DNA from: Eutreptiella sp. 'Long Island Sound 2002'
Taxonomy: Eukaryota > Euglenozoa > Euglenophyceae > Eutreptiales > Eutreptiaceae
Length of the DNA stretch: 64,000 nucleotides
NCBI GenBank assembly: GCA_964036045.1
Contig: OZ038382.1
Coordinates: forward strand, 8,814,853-8,878,852
Direction: 5' to 3'
Below the pieces are notes generated by a model. The model saw only the letters and a list, made by a program, of their open reading frames with translations, made no database searches and was not told the DNA's origin. This document shows positions 25,012 to 36,731 of this stretch, one piece after another (position 1 is the stretch's first letter; every line of letters starts with the position of its first letter). A program made the translations under genes and the position numbers.

Positions 25012-25218
25012 ACGTAGGCTGCAGTGGACCAACGAGACCCTGTGTGACTGCGCACGGGCGTCGGCAGAGCAGTGCCGGCCAAGTGCGGGAGTGCACTGGT
25101 CCGGCTATGCAACAACACAGTTACACACAGCGCGCACGCCACACACACAGCCCCGCCCGTTTACTTGTACCCGTGGGTAGACATCCCGGCCTTTGCCTTC
25201 TGGTAACAGCTCCTTCGG
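25012..25218 (+). mobile_element. Retroelement-associated 3' unit (copy 3)
   Basis: Strong match to 15,425-15,619: the shared segments GACCCTGTGTGACTGCGC, GGTCCGGCTATGC and GTACCCGTGGGTAGACATCC occur in the same order. It ends TTCGGCA against (CACCA)n like the other copies. Confidence 0.6.
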
Positions 25219-25453
25219 CACACCACACCACACCACACCACACCACACCACACCACACCACACCACACCACACCACACCACACCACACCACACCACACCA
25301 CACCACACCACATCACACCAAACCACACCACACCACATCACACCACACCACACCACACCACACCACACCACACCACACCACACCACACCACACCACACCA
25401 CACCACACCACACCACACCACACCACACCACACCACACCACACCACACCACAC
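25219..25453 (+). repeat. Long (CACCA)n pentanucleotide tract
   Basis: About 47 CACCA units with a few CATCA and CAAAC variants. It is the longest of the three tracts that follow the TTCGGCA end. Confidence 0.95.
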
Positions 25454-25654
25454 CGCAACACACCGCAACACACCGCACCCATGCCTATGCCCATGCCATA
25501 CCATACCATACCAGGCCACATCATACTCCTGCACCAGCCGGCAAAAACAAACACAAACGTGAGGACTGGGAGTCCCGCTAGTATGCACGCCCTGCCAAAT
25601 AGCAGGCGGCAGCAGGCAAAACAGCAGTCAGACGATTCAAACATCGAGACACAT

Positions 25655-26401
25655 TCAACCCGCGCGTGCACCCGCTCTGCACATGCAGCACTGCAGGTAT
25701 GGGCCGCATGCCTGTCCTTCGATCACTACGACTGTGTCGGACGACTGGACGGTTGTGAAATTGATGTCAGGTGACGTCATAGAGTCCTCCACCACTAAGG
25801 GCCCGATGGTGGCCGGCATGTCGGACGGGTTGGCTATCTGCATCTCGTGCACCAGCAGCGTGCGCCGCACCGCATGCGCGTACCACCGCTCCTCCACCCG
25901 CACAAGGCCGGCTGACCAGCGGCGCAGGAAGACCCCGGATCGCATGTCCAGTGCAAGCCGGACCCCGGCGCCGGGGGCCCGGTGTCCTGGCAGCATGTGC
26001 CGCCGCTTGGGGATGACGGCGCGGTTGGGCGCGGGGCAGTTAGGGGTTGTGCAGTTCCCGACAACCGCTGCGCCGTTGAAGACCCCAGAAACGAAGAGGT
26101 GTGCGTCGTTCGGCGGGGCCATCGCAGCGCCGGGGGCGCGATGGGCATCGTCGGCCTGGTTAGGGGCGCGGGCAGTCGCAGTGGGGGTCGTCGTAGTGGG
26201 GCCATCCACAGGGTACGTGGCCAAGTAGCCATTGCCAATGTAAGGCAGGTGAGGCACAGGCTTCGAGGAGAACAGGAGGTGACCCTCACGGTAAAGCTCC
26301 TGCCAGTCTGGGTCCATCGGCGAAGGCTCGGCCATGACGACGGCGCACAGCAGGAGGCTCCATGCGACCGAGTGCACGGCGGCAGGCCATCGTGGTGCCA
26401 T
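25655..26401 (-). CDS. N-terminal exon of a secreted GH65-type glycosidase (PGGHG/acid-trehalase-like)
   Basis: Translation from the ATG at 26,401 gives a classic signal peptide (residues 1-24, hydrophobic core SLLLCAVVM, cleavage near VMA/EP). The N-terminal beta-domain hallmarks of the GH65 group that includes protein-glucosylgalactosylhydroxylysine glucosidase follow: YIGNGYL (54-60), LFVSGVFNG (102-110), a LALDMRSGVFLRRW strand (148-162) and YAHAVRRTLLVHEMQI (174-189). N116 and N214 lie in N-glycosylation sequons, consistent with a secreted or lumenal enzyme. The similarity ends around residue 230. The frame runs on to a stop at 25,655, but the true exon end is probably near 25,690-25,710; no canonical donor is obvious and CAG|GC is one candidate. 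The catalytic (alpha/alpha)6 barrel is absent from the 25 kb downstream, which is satellite, so the gene may be truncated or its next intron enormous. Confidence 0.75.
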   Translation of the reverse strand: MAPRWPAAVHSVAWSLLLCAVVMAEPSPMDPDWQELYREGHLLFSSKPVPHLPYIGNGYLATYPVDGPTTTTPTATARAPNQADDAHRAPGAAMAPPNDAHLFVSGVFNGAAVVGNCTTPNCPAPNRAVIPKRRHMLPGHRAPGAGVRLALDMRSGVFLRRWSAGLVRVEERWYAHAVRRTLLVHEMQIANPSDMPATIGPLVVEDSMTSPDINFTTVQSSDTVVVIEGQACGPYLQCCMCRAGARAG

Positions 26402-27380
26402 GGAGTGCCCTGGGAAGAGAGTGTGCCATGCTCACATGCGTGGCACCAGTGGCCGCTGGGCTGGAGGACGCCCAGTATTAGGGGATCGCTGCATTGTGTC
26501 AATGCCCACCTCCCCTCCCCCGAAACCGCAGCAGACGACGGCAGCAGCACTACGAGATACCGAAACAAGAGCAGGCGTTGTTTGGACAGCACGGTCGTTT
26601 GCGCACATGCTACTCTGCAACGCAGCTACACTGGCGATGCGGGGCTGCACTGCGGGGTCACATGTAGCGTCCATCAGGTTTGATTTCTACCCAAGGAGCA
26701 GTGCAATGGGACTGATTCATGAGAAATAATACATGTTTGTGTTGTTTTACTATTATTGCATTTGCTTTATTACATGTTTTTTTTTGTGTTTCCCGACCCC
26801 AAAATAGGGGGGGAGTCCCTACTTCCCTCCCCAAGCCCACTCGGTAGCATACACAGGGGCGGGGTACTCTGCTGAACCTATGCCATACAAGTATACGTAT
26901 GTGTGTGTGTGTGTGTGTGTATTGTATTGTATTATACGTTGTAGATATGAAGCACAGGTGGCCCAGCTTAGACAGCCAGGGGCAGGGGCCCTGAAGCTTG
27001 GGAGGGAAGGAAGTGTGCAGGTCTAGAGATCTAGCCCCATGGTGTATTTGAGCCTAGATCAGAGGTTTGAGGCACCCATCAGTTTATACTTTGGCACAGC
27101 AACTCATCCTCGCGGTTTTTTTTTCCAGACCCTTCCATGGGTGTATGTCAGGTCTCAGGAGGGGAGTGCAATGGGAATGAGGTGCAGCGCGTGCGGGCGT
27201 GAATCTCACAAATCAGATATTGCACACGAGTGCAAATAAGGAATGATGCAAGATGTTAAATGATCAGAATTGATGAGAATTGGTACATGTTTGTGTGTTG
27301 TTTTATTATCATTGCATTTGCTGTAGATATAACATGAAAACAGGCGTGTCCTGGTATGCACGAAGGTTACCCCCCCCCCC
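26402..27380. other. Intergenic; small repeats only
   Basis: Contains a (TG)n run at about 26,898-26,920 and two copies of an AT-rich segment with ACATGTTTGTGT, a TTGTTTTA-type stretch and ATTGCATTTGCT, near 26,731 and 27,285. Both copies lie shortly downstream of a GTGCAATGGGA phrase, which suggests a short dispersed repeat. No gene is supported. Confidence 0.5.
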
Positions 27381-27444
27381 TTGCGAGAACAAAATTTCGA
27401 AAACGACACCTACTGTTGTTCTGACAAGGGCGTTGTTCTCGCAA
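27381..27444. mobile_element. Foldback MITE, copy 1
   Basis: Perfect 12-bp terminal inverted repeats TTGCGAGAACAA and TTGTTCTCGCAA enclose 40 bp, including GACACCTACTGTTGTTCTG. A run of C precedes the left end. Related copies are at 56,914-56,992 and 62,820-62,896. Too short to code for anything. Confidence 0.75.
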
Positions 27445-27687
27445 AGTCGGAGGCGGGGAGGCTGCCTGATGCTGGAATTGGAAAGGCGGTCTAGCCCACT
27501 AGGGCGTAGGTGCACGCGACACACACACCCTGCTCCTTGCACAAGTGAAGAACTAAAGAGTGACATCCCCCGAATCCGCTCCTCCTCCTCGTCGAAGCGC
27601 CCCCTTGTCAGGAGAAAACGCGCCCTTCTGAACCTCTTCGCTCTGTTGCTTTTCTGACGGAAGTTTCAGTGGTCAAGAGTGTGCAGG

Positions 27688-27689
<2 letters not shown>

Positions 27690-27741
<52 letters not shown>
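27690..27741. repeat. (AC)n microsatellite
   Basis: About 26 uninterrupted AC dinucleotides. Confidence 0.97.
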
Positions 27742-27745
<4 letters not shown>

Positions 27746-30700
27746 CGCATGTGCACGCCACACACGCATGTAACCTTCCTCATTCTCAGCCTGCGCAGAC
27801 TGGCACCATATGTCTAGCGCAAGCTGACGATATTTTTCATCTTGAGGCCAAAACCTCCTTCATGGCTCAAGACTTCTCTCACCCACTATAAAAAGGGCAA
27901 TTTTTCTGGTCTTCTAGAAAAGGTCGCAACACGGGCACCCTGGTTCTGCCGCATTCGCCCTAAAGCTCCGCTAAAACGTGTCACGTCATCTAGGGTCCCT
28001 AACAAAAATCAATAGCAAAACCACGTGCAACACCATGTCACCTTTCGAAAAACGTGGAAAAAAGCCTGATGCGAGCACATGAAAAACCGCACATAGGACG
28101 GAGACAACACCAATTTTCACTTCAAAAAATATTTCCACCATGAGGTGCAGCCATTTGGGTACATCCCAAAGGCCGAATGCAAAAGGGGACAAATATGCAT
28201 TGAACTGGACAGCATCTCATGCACTACTATCCCGATGCCCATTTTGCGGACAAGCAGTTGCTGACCCATGTATTTGGATCTGTGTTCCATTCGCCTCAGG
28301 AGATCGCCGAGATTGCTTTGGATGCACAATGCACAAGGATTGGGTTGACCCTCCTGTTGGGAAGGATGACGGCTGCCAAGGGCTCCCAATTCCCTTCTCC
28401 AAAGCCGTGGCATACTTGAGAATAGCGCGCTTGCAATGCGAAGGCTGCCAAGCGATATTCTCAAGTATGCCCCATAGCCTTCCCGCACACGGCCCCTCCG
28501 AAATACTCGGGTGCCAGTGTGGAGGGAAAGACGTGTGTGTGGTTCCACTTCCGCACGCAGCAACCGGGGCAGACGGGGTAACAGTGGTGGACCGCGATCA
28601 ACAGTCCACAGACACCATTGCGGCTCGACGCGCTAACCGGGGCAATACACCACATGCACTGCCAAAACGCTTTGTGTACTTGAGTCGACACCTTCAGGAA
28701 ACTGCACTAAAATGTGATGTAACGTGCACGGCTGGCTCCACTGCACACGTGGTTCATGCACACGTGGTTCACAAGGAGCATACGAATAAATGATAGACTT
28801 GACTTCTAACCTGCCACAGGCCCAGGGGGGGGCAGGAGGGTCATCAACAGTGGTTACCAAAGCGGTTACAGTGGTTGCAAAGCGGCAGAGGGCAAGCTCT
28901 GGCAGTGACACAGCGGTTGGGGTGCCGCCAGGGGGTAGACGGGGATGGTTGGGACGGAACGAACTGCCACTCACCCTCGGAGGAGGGGGCCACTCCCCCC
29001 TTTCGGGCATGCCCGCACAGGACCCACAGAATGGCCCCGCGCAGGCGCAGCCACATGCTGAACCCCAGGCGTCATGTGGGGCCCGGTGCTCAGAGGAGCT
29101 GCAACAGGCGCCACGCCTTAAGGGGATGAGCCAGGCTGCGCCCGGCAAGACCGCAGGGAGGGCAAAGTATACCACCGGACCGGGCTCGGTAGCACAACCC
29201 CCCATCGCAGTTCAAGTTGGTTGGGGGCCAGACGCTTCATAGGGGGAACCCTTGCACTGGCGCACACTGCACGTGCACTGCGGGCTACTTTTAGACTATG
29301 TTCCCCTCGAAGAGTCCCCAGGCACGCCCCTTGGAAACACCATTAGAAATAGGCGACCCAAACTGGACTGGAGGGGACCTTGAGGGGGACCTTCCCGGTT
29401 CTTGTGGCAGTGGTGAAGGACCAGGGGCCTTTGGGGGGGAACTTGACTGTGTGTTGGGTGGCGGAGATGGAGGGCAGTGAGGTGGCGAATCTGAACTTGG
29501 GATGGCAAAGGAGGTGGACTCCATCTTGCATTGCCGATTCACCACTCTCAACCCATCTTGGTAGTATTCCAAGTGGAGGAGTCCGTCTTAAGCCGTCCCA
29601 ACCACCGTGGTAGGAGGTTGCAGGCCATTGGAGCGGGTGTAGAACACCCTATCCCCAATACTGAGATCCATGGAGAAAGTGGGCGGCTTGAGAAGGAGGG
29701 AAGTATGATGTCCTGTAGGAGGCACCCTGAAAGTGTATCACCATATCAATCAACCGCGGAAAAGAGTAGATGTGGTGGAAATGGGTAAAAAATGTGTGCA
29801 AAAAGGTAGAGACGGGTGAAACAGGGTGAACATCCAAAAATGCCATATCCCCAATGCATCAAAACCTACTACCAAACAAAGTACCACAAAGTATGTGTTT
29901 CTACTGCGGCCAAACGCCCAAATAGTTGCACTGTGCGCGCACTGCGCCTGAGGCGCCCCCATAGAGAGCAGCTGAGGAAGAAATGCACATTAAACGGCTG
30001 AGCTCAAGAGCTCAAGCGCAAAGACGGTAGGCTCCCATTCCTCAGACTCAAAGAGCTGTGGGGAATGAGGTCCTCACTTTGCCATAGAGCGAAAGTCAGG
30101 CAACTGTGACAGCGCAAGTTGGAGCAACGGCGCTCGCCGGCCGGTTGGCAACGGTTACTGACTCAGCGCGGCGATGGTCCATCGCTGATGCTCAGGGGTC
30201 GGCACCAGACTGCAAGAGAGCGAAGGCAGACGAATTTACAAATGGTGTTGGTGGCGTCGCTCAAAGATCAAGCCGATGTCAGAGTGTGAAGTGGGCGTGG
30301 GAGGTGTGGGGAGAGGGTGAGACCTGCCGACACCCTCGAATGCGATGGGACGCCGTGAGAGGGCGTGGTGCCGCTTCGAGCACATCGGTCCACGAGAGGG
30401 GGACAGGCTGCAAGGGTGTCGTTGGGTGTTGGGCAGCACATACGTGAAACGCGAGTGGAACGCGACGGCGACGGATGTGTGCGCCAACCCGTCCGCCGAA
30501 CGCGCAGAGACCCCACTGATCGATACCTTTCTGGTCGGCAGTGGCCTAGTGATTAAATTGAGGTGCCGGCGCTCAGTACGAAAATTGTGAGCGACAGGAG
30601 GGGCACACAGGCAGCCCGGTGTGGAGTCCAGATGGTCGCAGTGTCCACTGGATGCACCGATGGCAGTTGTCGAGGGTCAAGGCACCAGTTATCCCAAAAT

Positions 30701-31812
30701 TTTTTGGATGGCCATCCCCGGACTTCACGGTCATGGCCCCATTGTCACTGTCGGAATGCAATCGCCAACAAGAGCACATGGTTGTGTGGTGACAGCTGCA
30801 TTCTGTCCCCAGGCTCCCACGAAATCAGCCATGACGGGAGACTGCAACCATTGGCCGACCTGACGCCCCATGGTTTGAGCAGCAGGCGCTGGGGAAAAGA
30901 GGAGAAAAAAGGCGCAGAACATCCGAGAATAGGATCCGCAATTTGGCACTGCTTCAGTGACTGGATGTTGCACTTGTGCGTACAGGGCTCCACGGTGTAG
31001 AGTGAAACTCAGGTACGTTCGTGGTGGGCCGACTAACAGCTTCTGGTGTCGGTTGAATGAGGAACCTCCAAGCGTTTTCAAGTCATTGAAGGTGCTGTCT
31101 GGGTAGTGGCAAGTCGACTGTACAGCCCCTCACAGGCCGATTTACAGTTGTTGCTGTCACGACAGGGTCTCTTGCTGTTGCCCCAACACATATGTCTTGT
31201 TCATGTATGGCAGTGTCAAGATACCGTGTTCTAGTTTTCTTTGGGGGTGTCATCAACAGGGAATTCACAACGAGGAGTGGTGAACTGAGGACCTTGTTGT
31301 AGGAGCGGGGGGGCTTTGGGGGAACGAGCGATGCGTGTGAAGTAGGTCAGTAAGGTCCGCGTTTTTGTTTCTGCACAACTGGAGACTTCTGGGGCCAGGG
31401 CCAGGGCCAAGCGGCCGTACACAAGCACATACGCCGAGAGGGCAGCACCCTGTCCTAAGCACCGTCTTCAAGCGTGTGAGCGGGGCTTCTTTGGCGAGCA
31501 AGGCCATTGCTTAGCCACCGGGGGCGGGTGTGATTTGTGGGCCCTGCTGACCTGCGTCGGCCCATCCACCAACATCAGAAGCGGTTCCTCTGAAGGAAGG
31601 TGCCACGTGATAACGGGGTGGGCACCCTGGACCCTCCCTCCCCCCTCCAGTGGAACCAGCGTAAGAAAAGGTCTGATTGAGACGTTGGAAGCGGAGGGCG
31701 GGGGTCAAAGGGGGAGGGTGGCGCCTACCGCTGCAGCCCTGATTCCGAGAGGAGTACAAAACGGTTGCAAACGAATGCGACTTTCCAACCACCAAAAAGG
31801 CCGTTCAGAAAC
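27742..31812. other. No recognised gene, about 4 kb
   Basis: An open plus-strand frame at 28,140-28,793 contains CxxC-like pairs (CPFC, CFGC, CEGC) but matches no family I know and overlaps a perfect hairpin. Other frames of 60-150 codons show no domain. Short repeated phrases of the GCACTGTGCGCGCAC type occur at about 29,262 and 29,925. I see no exon with convincing splice sites. The PTOX 3' end lies just beyond, at 31,813. Confidence 0.45.
28409..28471. repeat. Perfect 16-bp inverted repeat (hairpin)
   Basis: GGCATACTTGAGAATA at 28,409-28,424 and its exact reverse complement TATTCTCAAGTATGCC at 28,456-28,471, separated by 31 bp. The loop side adds partial pairing (GCGCGCTTGC with GCCAAGCG). 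Confidence 0.85.
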
Positions 31813-32166
31813 TCACTTCCGGAGCGTCTCGTTGACGTACTCGCTCCAGCGCTTCCAGGCCTCGCGCCCCTCGTCAGTCCTCTGGACCTCCTTCTCGTAG
31901 TTGTCGATGGAGATCGTGGCGGACCCAAGCGGCACGGGGCTGGGCCCCCCGGTGATCCACGCCTCGCACGCCGTCATAGTCTTCACGTGCTCCAGCTCGT
32001 CGTCGCGGATGTTGGAGAACACGTCGTACAGCGTGGCGCAGGGCGGCCGCCGCAGCTGGTCCTCAGGCAGGCCGCGCTGGGAGGTCTGGAACTTGTCAAA
32101 AGTGTACAGGTCCCCCGTGCGGTAGTACTCAACGGCGATGGGGGGCGGCGGCAACTTCTTCAGCTC
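31813..32166 (-). CDS. PTOX: PTOX, last exon (C-terminal di-iron half)
   Basis: The exon follows an acceptor ending CCCAAACAG and opens with ELKKLPPPPIAVEYY, the segment expected after the PTOX helix-3 region. YRTGDLYTFDKFQTS and RRPPC come next, then LYDVFSNIRDDELEH, which supplies the last two iron ligands (Glu57 and His60 of the exon). The C-terminus has the GPSPVPLG and WSEYVNETLRK segments. PTOX oxidises plastoquinol and reduces O2 to water at the stromal face of thylakoids; it acts in carotenoid desaturation, chlororespiration and as an electron safety valve. The stop TGA at 31,813-31,815 sits inside AA|GTGAGT, a near-perfect splice donor, so a further exon cannot be excluded. Joined to 34,217-34,639 in phase 0. 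Confidence 0.95.
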   Translation of the reverse strand, partial: ELKKLPPPPIAVEYYRTGDLYTFDKFQTSQRGLPEDQLRRPPCATLYDVFSNIRDDELEHVKTMTACEAWITGGPSPVPLGSATISIDNYEKEVQRTDEGREAWKRWSEYVNETLRK

Positions 32167-34216
32167 CTGTTTGGGCATGGGATGCGGGATGCAGCCGCGA
32201 GACCTGGCCGACCAAAGGCTTTGCCTGGGACCCTGTGAAGGCTCCTGGTGTACCCCAGAATTTATTTATATCAGTTGAGGCTTGGAGGTCTATGGGAGAC
32301 TCTACCCCACCTAAGCCGCCAGTACCCCGTACAGCTCATGTCATACAGTGCGGGAGTGCAGAGGCTGCACCGCTCATCACCATCACGTGATGTCATTCTG
32401 ACCAAAGGGCACGGCACGGCCGGGCTGCTGGGGGCTCCCACTGTCCATTGTGGGGGGGGAGGGAGGGGGGGGAGGGGGGCATAGAGGCCCCCAGGACCCC
32501 CTTGACCATCGACTGTCGGTCACGTGCTACCCGTCGTCGATTGACAATCAATGACTGTCCATTGAATCACCAGTTGACTAGCAACTGCTGTCAGTAATTG
32601 CCAACAGTCATCGATTGACCTTTTTTCACTGCCAAGCATGTGTTGATTGCCCATCGACTGCAGCCGGATGACTGCTGGCCGGACCCTCGCCCCAAAAGGG
32701 GCTCTATGGCCAAATTGCAGCAACAGCGAAAAGGGACTGTTGGATTTGCGCTGTCTTTCTTGACTAGGAAGGTGATGGCGGAGCGATCCACGTTGACCCT
32801 CCCTTGGTACATGTGCGCCAAGCAATCAGCAAAGATCCGGGAGCCTTGCCTTGTATTGTACAGCCCCGGCATACGAGGCTTGCCGAGTCCAAGCGACCGA
32901 CCTCGGGCCAAACCTATTTCGGGCCGTGAGGTTTGGTACCCCTTTGCCATCCCCCCGTCCCAGCGGCACGGGGGGGTGTAGGGGTGATGTGTATACCGTG
33001 CTTGATGTCGGTACACACATGCTGCCGGGTAGGCGGTTGTTCTCAAGCCACAATGCCGACCCAGTGTGAGCCCAGTGGGACCTGCACAGACCCTTGCTAC
33101 TGCAATCAGGCATGCCCTATTATTATGGGGAATTTCCATTGGGTTTGACATGTGTTGGCAACTTTGCGTCTTCGTTGACATTGTGGCAATCCCTCGTGCG
33201 CATCATTCGGCAGAAGATGCCCTAATCCTTCTGGCTCATCCATCACCGCATTGCTGGTTATGGGATGCAACATTGCAATGGATGCTGAAATGGGCTCTAA
33301 AAAGCGCTCTGTAACAATGCGAGCCATGCGTAGAAACGCTCTCCCAGTGCAACGCCACCATGCCTCAACAACCCATGCTACCGTGTGGACTTCCAGTACC
33401 TTGCGTTGATGTTGTGGCTGTCTAAACCATTCATTCGTTCATTCAAGCCATTCATTCAGGTGTACGCACTGGATTGAGTTTCTAGAAATAAGTCGCTTGT
33501 TCCAAGCCACCGGGGAAAGGCGGGGGCAACGGGTGCGACTGCTTCGGCAGTAGAAGTGGACCCCAAAGGGGGGGTGTCACGGCATGGCAGACCTTAAAAC
33601 GGCCACGTTGCACTGATCATTTTGAAGCGTACATATGGGGGCAAACAAGAATGGGGGGGGGGGGGGGGGCAGCCTGGACAGAAGTTTCCTTCCGGTGCCT
33701 CGGCGCCAATGATCATGTCAGGCCGAAGCCCGGCTGCCTTGGGCAGCTACGTGTGGCAGAAGGCCGGGGAAGGGCGCAATACATTTGTCCACACAAAGGT
33801 GCTCGTACCCACTGTACCATATCATCGCAAGGGCTCGCTGTTCTGCTGTCGCCATCAAGATAGCAGCAACGTACACAGGCCTTCAACGGCCCGGAACTGC
33901 TGGTGATACGGCCATGCTGCAAAGCACCTACTTCAGGCCCAACAGGAAAGTGCTGGACCCCCACCCCAGCCCACCCGCCCCCCTCGGCTGGCTCAATTGA
34001 AAATTGACCCCACTTGACACCATTGGAAAACTTCATTGAGAACTCCATTTGCTTCTATGCTCGGTGCTCGCTGCGAGCGAAGAGGAGAGAGAGTGTGACA
34101 GAGAGAACAACAGACATGTCAATACACACGACATGCATGACGCCTAGGGGGGGGGGGGGGTTATCACCAAGCATTCACTATCCATCCTTGGCTGCCACTG
34201 CCGCATGTTCCAACAC
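32167..34216 (-). other. PTOX intron between the two catalytic exons
   Basis: A 2,050-bp phase-0 intron: donor GCGGAG|GTGTTG at 34,217/34,216, acceptor AAACAG at 32,167. Inside are G-rich runs at 32,450-32,480, TCGATTGAC-type short repeats around 32,505-32,625, (CATT)n-like sequence near 33,430, a 17-base G run at 33,653-33,669 and another at 34,147-34,160. The segment 33,690-33,757 resembles 44,284-44,338. No nested gene is seen. Confidence 0.85.
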
Positions 34217-34639
34217 CTCCGCATTGGCGTCCACGAACTCGCCGTAGGTGTCCACGGCGTGCATCTCCAGCAGCCGTGAGAAATTGTATGAGAACCGGGG
34301 GTCCACCAGGAAGAACAGCACGAGGACCCAGTAGTAGAAGATGGCGCCGTGCTGCGCGAGGAAACGGTCAAAGTACTCGCGGTCTCCGCCGAGGGACTCC
34401 ATGATCATCAGATGGTGCGACTCGTTGTCCTCCTCCGCCGCGTGCACCGTGCGCAGCTCCAGGGAGCGCCACCAGCCCAGCGTCTCGTACAGGTGCAGGA
34501 TGGTCATGTACGCAAAATACGGCATCCGCGCGACCGTCTCTAGGAACCAGAAGCGTTGGATGGGCCGGCCGTCGAAGGCGACGTCGATGAAGCGGCAGAG
34601 GACGTCGTACACGAGTTTGACCGGCAAAGCCGACGGCAC
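34217..34639 (-). CDS. PTOX: PTOX, penultimate exon (N-terminal di-iron half)
   Basis: A 423-bp, 141-codon, phase-0 exon after acceptor TTGGCAG. It carries the signature RPIQRFWFLETVARMPYF, then HLYETLGWWR, EEDNESHHLMIMESLGG, FDRFLAQH and FSRLLEMHAVDTYGEF. The first four iron ligands fall at exon residues E34, E73, H76 and E125. The spacings E34-E73 (39) and E73-E125 (52) equal those of Arabidopsis IMMUTANS (E136, E175, H178, E227). With E57 and H60 of the last exon all six ligands are present, so the enzyme looks catalytically complete. The NES-HH form separates it from mitochondrial AOX, which has a NERMHL motif. The N-terminus must come from exons further upstream on the minus strand. Confidence 0.97.
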
Positions 34640-34958
<319 letters not shown>

Positions 34959-35499
34959 GAGGAGGAGGAGGAGATGCGGTCCCCCGGTAGGGCGCCCCTG
35001 CGGCACATCCCCATGGTGCCCGCCGGCCCTCCACGGTCTGGAAAGCGACCGGGAGGGGGGTTTCACCCCAACCCGTCCGGCTAAGCATCATGGCGGCGGC
35101 TCTCCTCTTCGTCTCCTCCCCTTGTCCCCTGGCCCGCGCTACGTGCATGCACCCGCCCTACACGTAGCCGGATCCCCTCCCAGGGGCACGGAATGGGGGG
35201 CGAGGCGGAGCGCCGGCTCCACTTCCGGCACGGTCCACCACCCCCCCATGGGAAGGGGGACGCAGTCTCACGGGTGTGGGCCCTTAGCCCACCAGGTACT
35301 ACCGACTGGGCGGCGTTTGGCCGCCGGGTCTCGGGGGCTTGGTCCGCGGCCTGGTCCCCCCCCCTTCCCCCAACGCGCGGCACTTCTGCCGAAGGTGCCC
35401 GTGCGCGGGGCCATCCTCGAACCCTCTGGTCGTGTCCCCCCAATCCGCAGTGCCGCACGTCTGCGGAGGGGACACGCAAACCCCCGCCTTGGTGAATCC

Positions 35500-36731
35500 A
35501 AAGCGAAGGAGGCCCCCTCGCCTCAGCGGAGGGGGCCTCGGTGGTCCCAAAGCGAAAGAGGCCCCTTCGCCTCAGCGGCGGGGGCCTTGGTGATCCCACA
35601 GCGATGGAGGCCCCCTCGCCTCAGCGGCGGGGGCCTCGGCGTCCGAAAGCGAAAGAGGCCCCCTCGCCTCAGCGGAGGGGGCCTCGGTGGTCCCTAAGCG
35701 AAGGAGGCCCCCTCGCCTCAGCGGCGGGGGCCTCGATGGTCCCAAAACGAAAGAGGCCCCCTCGCCTCAGCGGCGGGGGCCTCGGTGGTCCCAAAGCGAA
35801 GAAGGCCCCCTCGCCTCAGCGGAGGGGGCCTCGGTGAACCCAAAGCGAAAGAGGCCCCCTTGCCGCAGCAGAGGGGGCCTCGATGGTCCCAAAACGAGAG
35901 AGGCCCCCTCGCCTCAGCGGCGGGGGCCTCGATGATCCGAAGGCCAAGGAGGACCCCTCGCCTCAGCGGAGGGGGCCTCGGTGGTCCCCAAACGAAGGAG
36001 GCCCCCTCGCCTCAGCGGAGGGGGCCTCGATGGTCCCAAAGCGAAGGAGGCCCCCTCGCCTCAACGGAGGGGGCCTCGGTGGTCCCAAAGCGAAGGAGGC
36101 CCCCTCGCCTCAGCGGCGGGGGCCTCGGTGGTCCCAAAGCCAAGGAGGCCCTCTCGCCTCAGCGGAGGGGGCCTCGATGGTCCCAAAGCGAAGGAGGCCC
36201 CCTCGCCTCAGCAGCGGGGGCCTCGGTGGTCCCAAAGCCAATGAGGCCCCCTCGCCTCAGCGGAGGGGGCCTCGATGGTCCCAAAGCGAAGGAGGCCCCC
36301 TCGCCTCAGCGGCGGGGGCCTCGGTGGTCCCAAAGCCAAAGAGGCCCCCTCGCCTCAGCGGAGGGGGCCTCAATGGTCCCAAAGCGAAGGAGGCCCTCTC
36401 GCCTCAGCGGCGGGGGCCTCGGTGGTCCCAAAGCCAAAGAGGCCCCCTCGCCTCAGCGGAGGGGGCCTCGATGGTCCCAAAGCGAAGGAGGCCCCCTCGC
36501 CTCAGCGGCGGGGGCCTCGGTGGTCCCAAAGCCAAAGAGGCCCCCTCGCCTCAGCGGCGGGGGCCTCAGTGGTCCCAAAGCGAAGGAGGCCCCCTCGCCT
36601 CAGCAGCGGGGGCCTCGGTGGTCCCAAAGCCAAAGAGGCCCCCTCGCCTCAGCGGCGGGGGCCTCAGTGGTCCCAAAGCGAAGGAGGCCCCCTCGCCTCA
36701 GCAGCGGGGGCCTCGATGGTCCGAAAGCCAA
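35500..36731. repeat. 49-bp hairpin satellite (satellite G), copy L
   Basis: About 25 monomers of the type GGTCCCAAAGCGAAGGAGG followed by CCCCCTCGCCTCAGCGG and CGGGGGCCTCG. GAGGCCCCC and GGGGGCCTC within one monomer pair as a 9-bp stem. The open frames are repeat artefacts. Confidence 0.95.

Noticed and set aside
25219-25453. Telomere made of (CCACA)n
   Set aside because: The tract is internal, is followed by a gene exon, and recurs twice more next to the same retroelement end.
28140-28793. 217-codon plus frame with CxxC pairs as a zinc-ribbon protein
   Set aside because: Cys pairs are not spaced as in a known ribbon, the opposite strand is also open, and a perfect hairpin lies in the middle of the frame.
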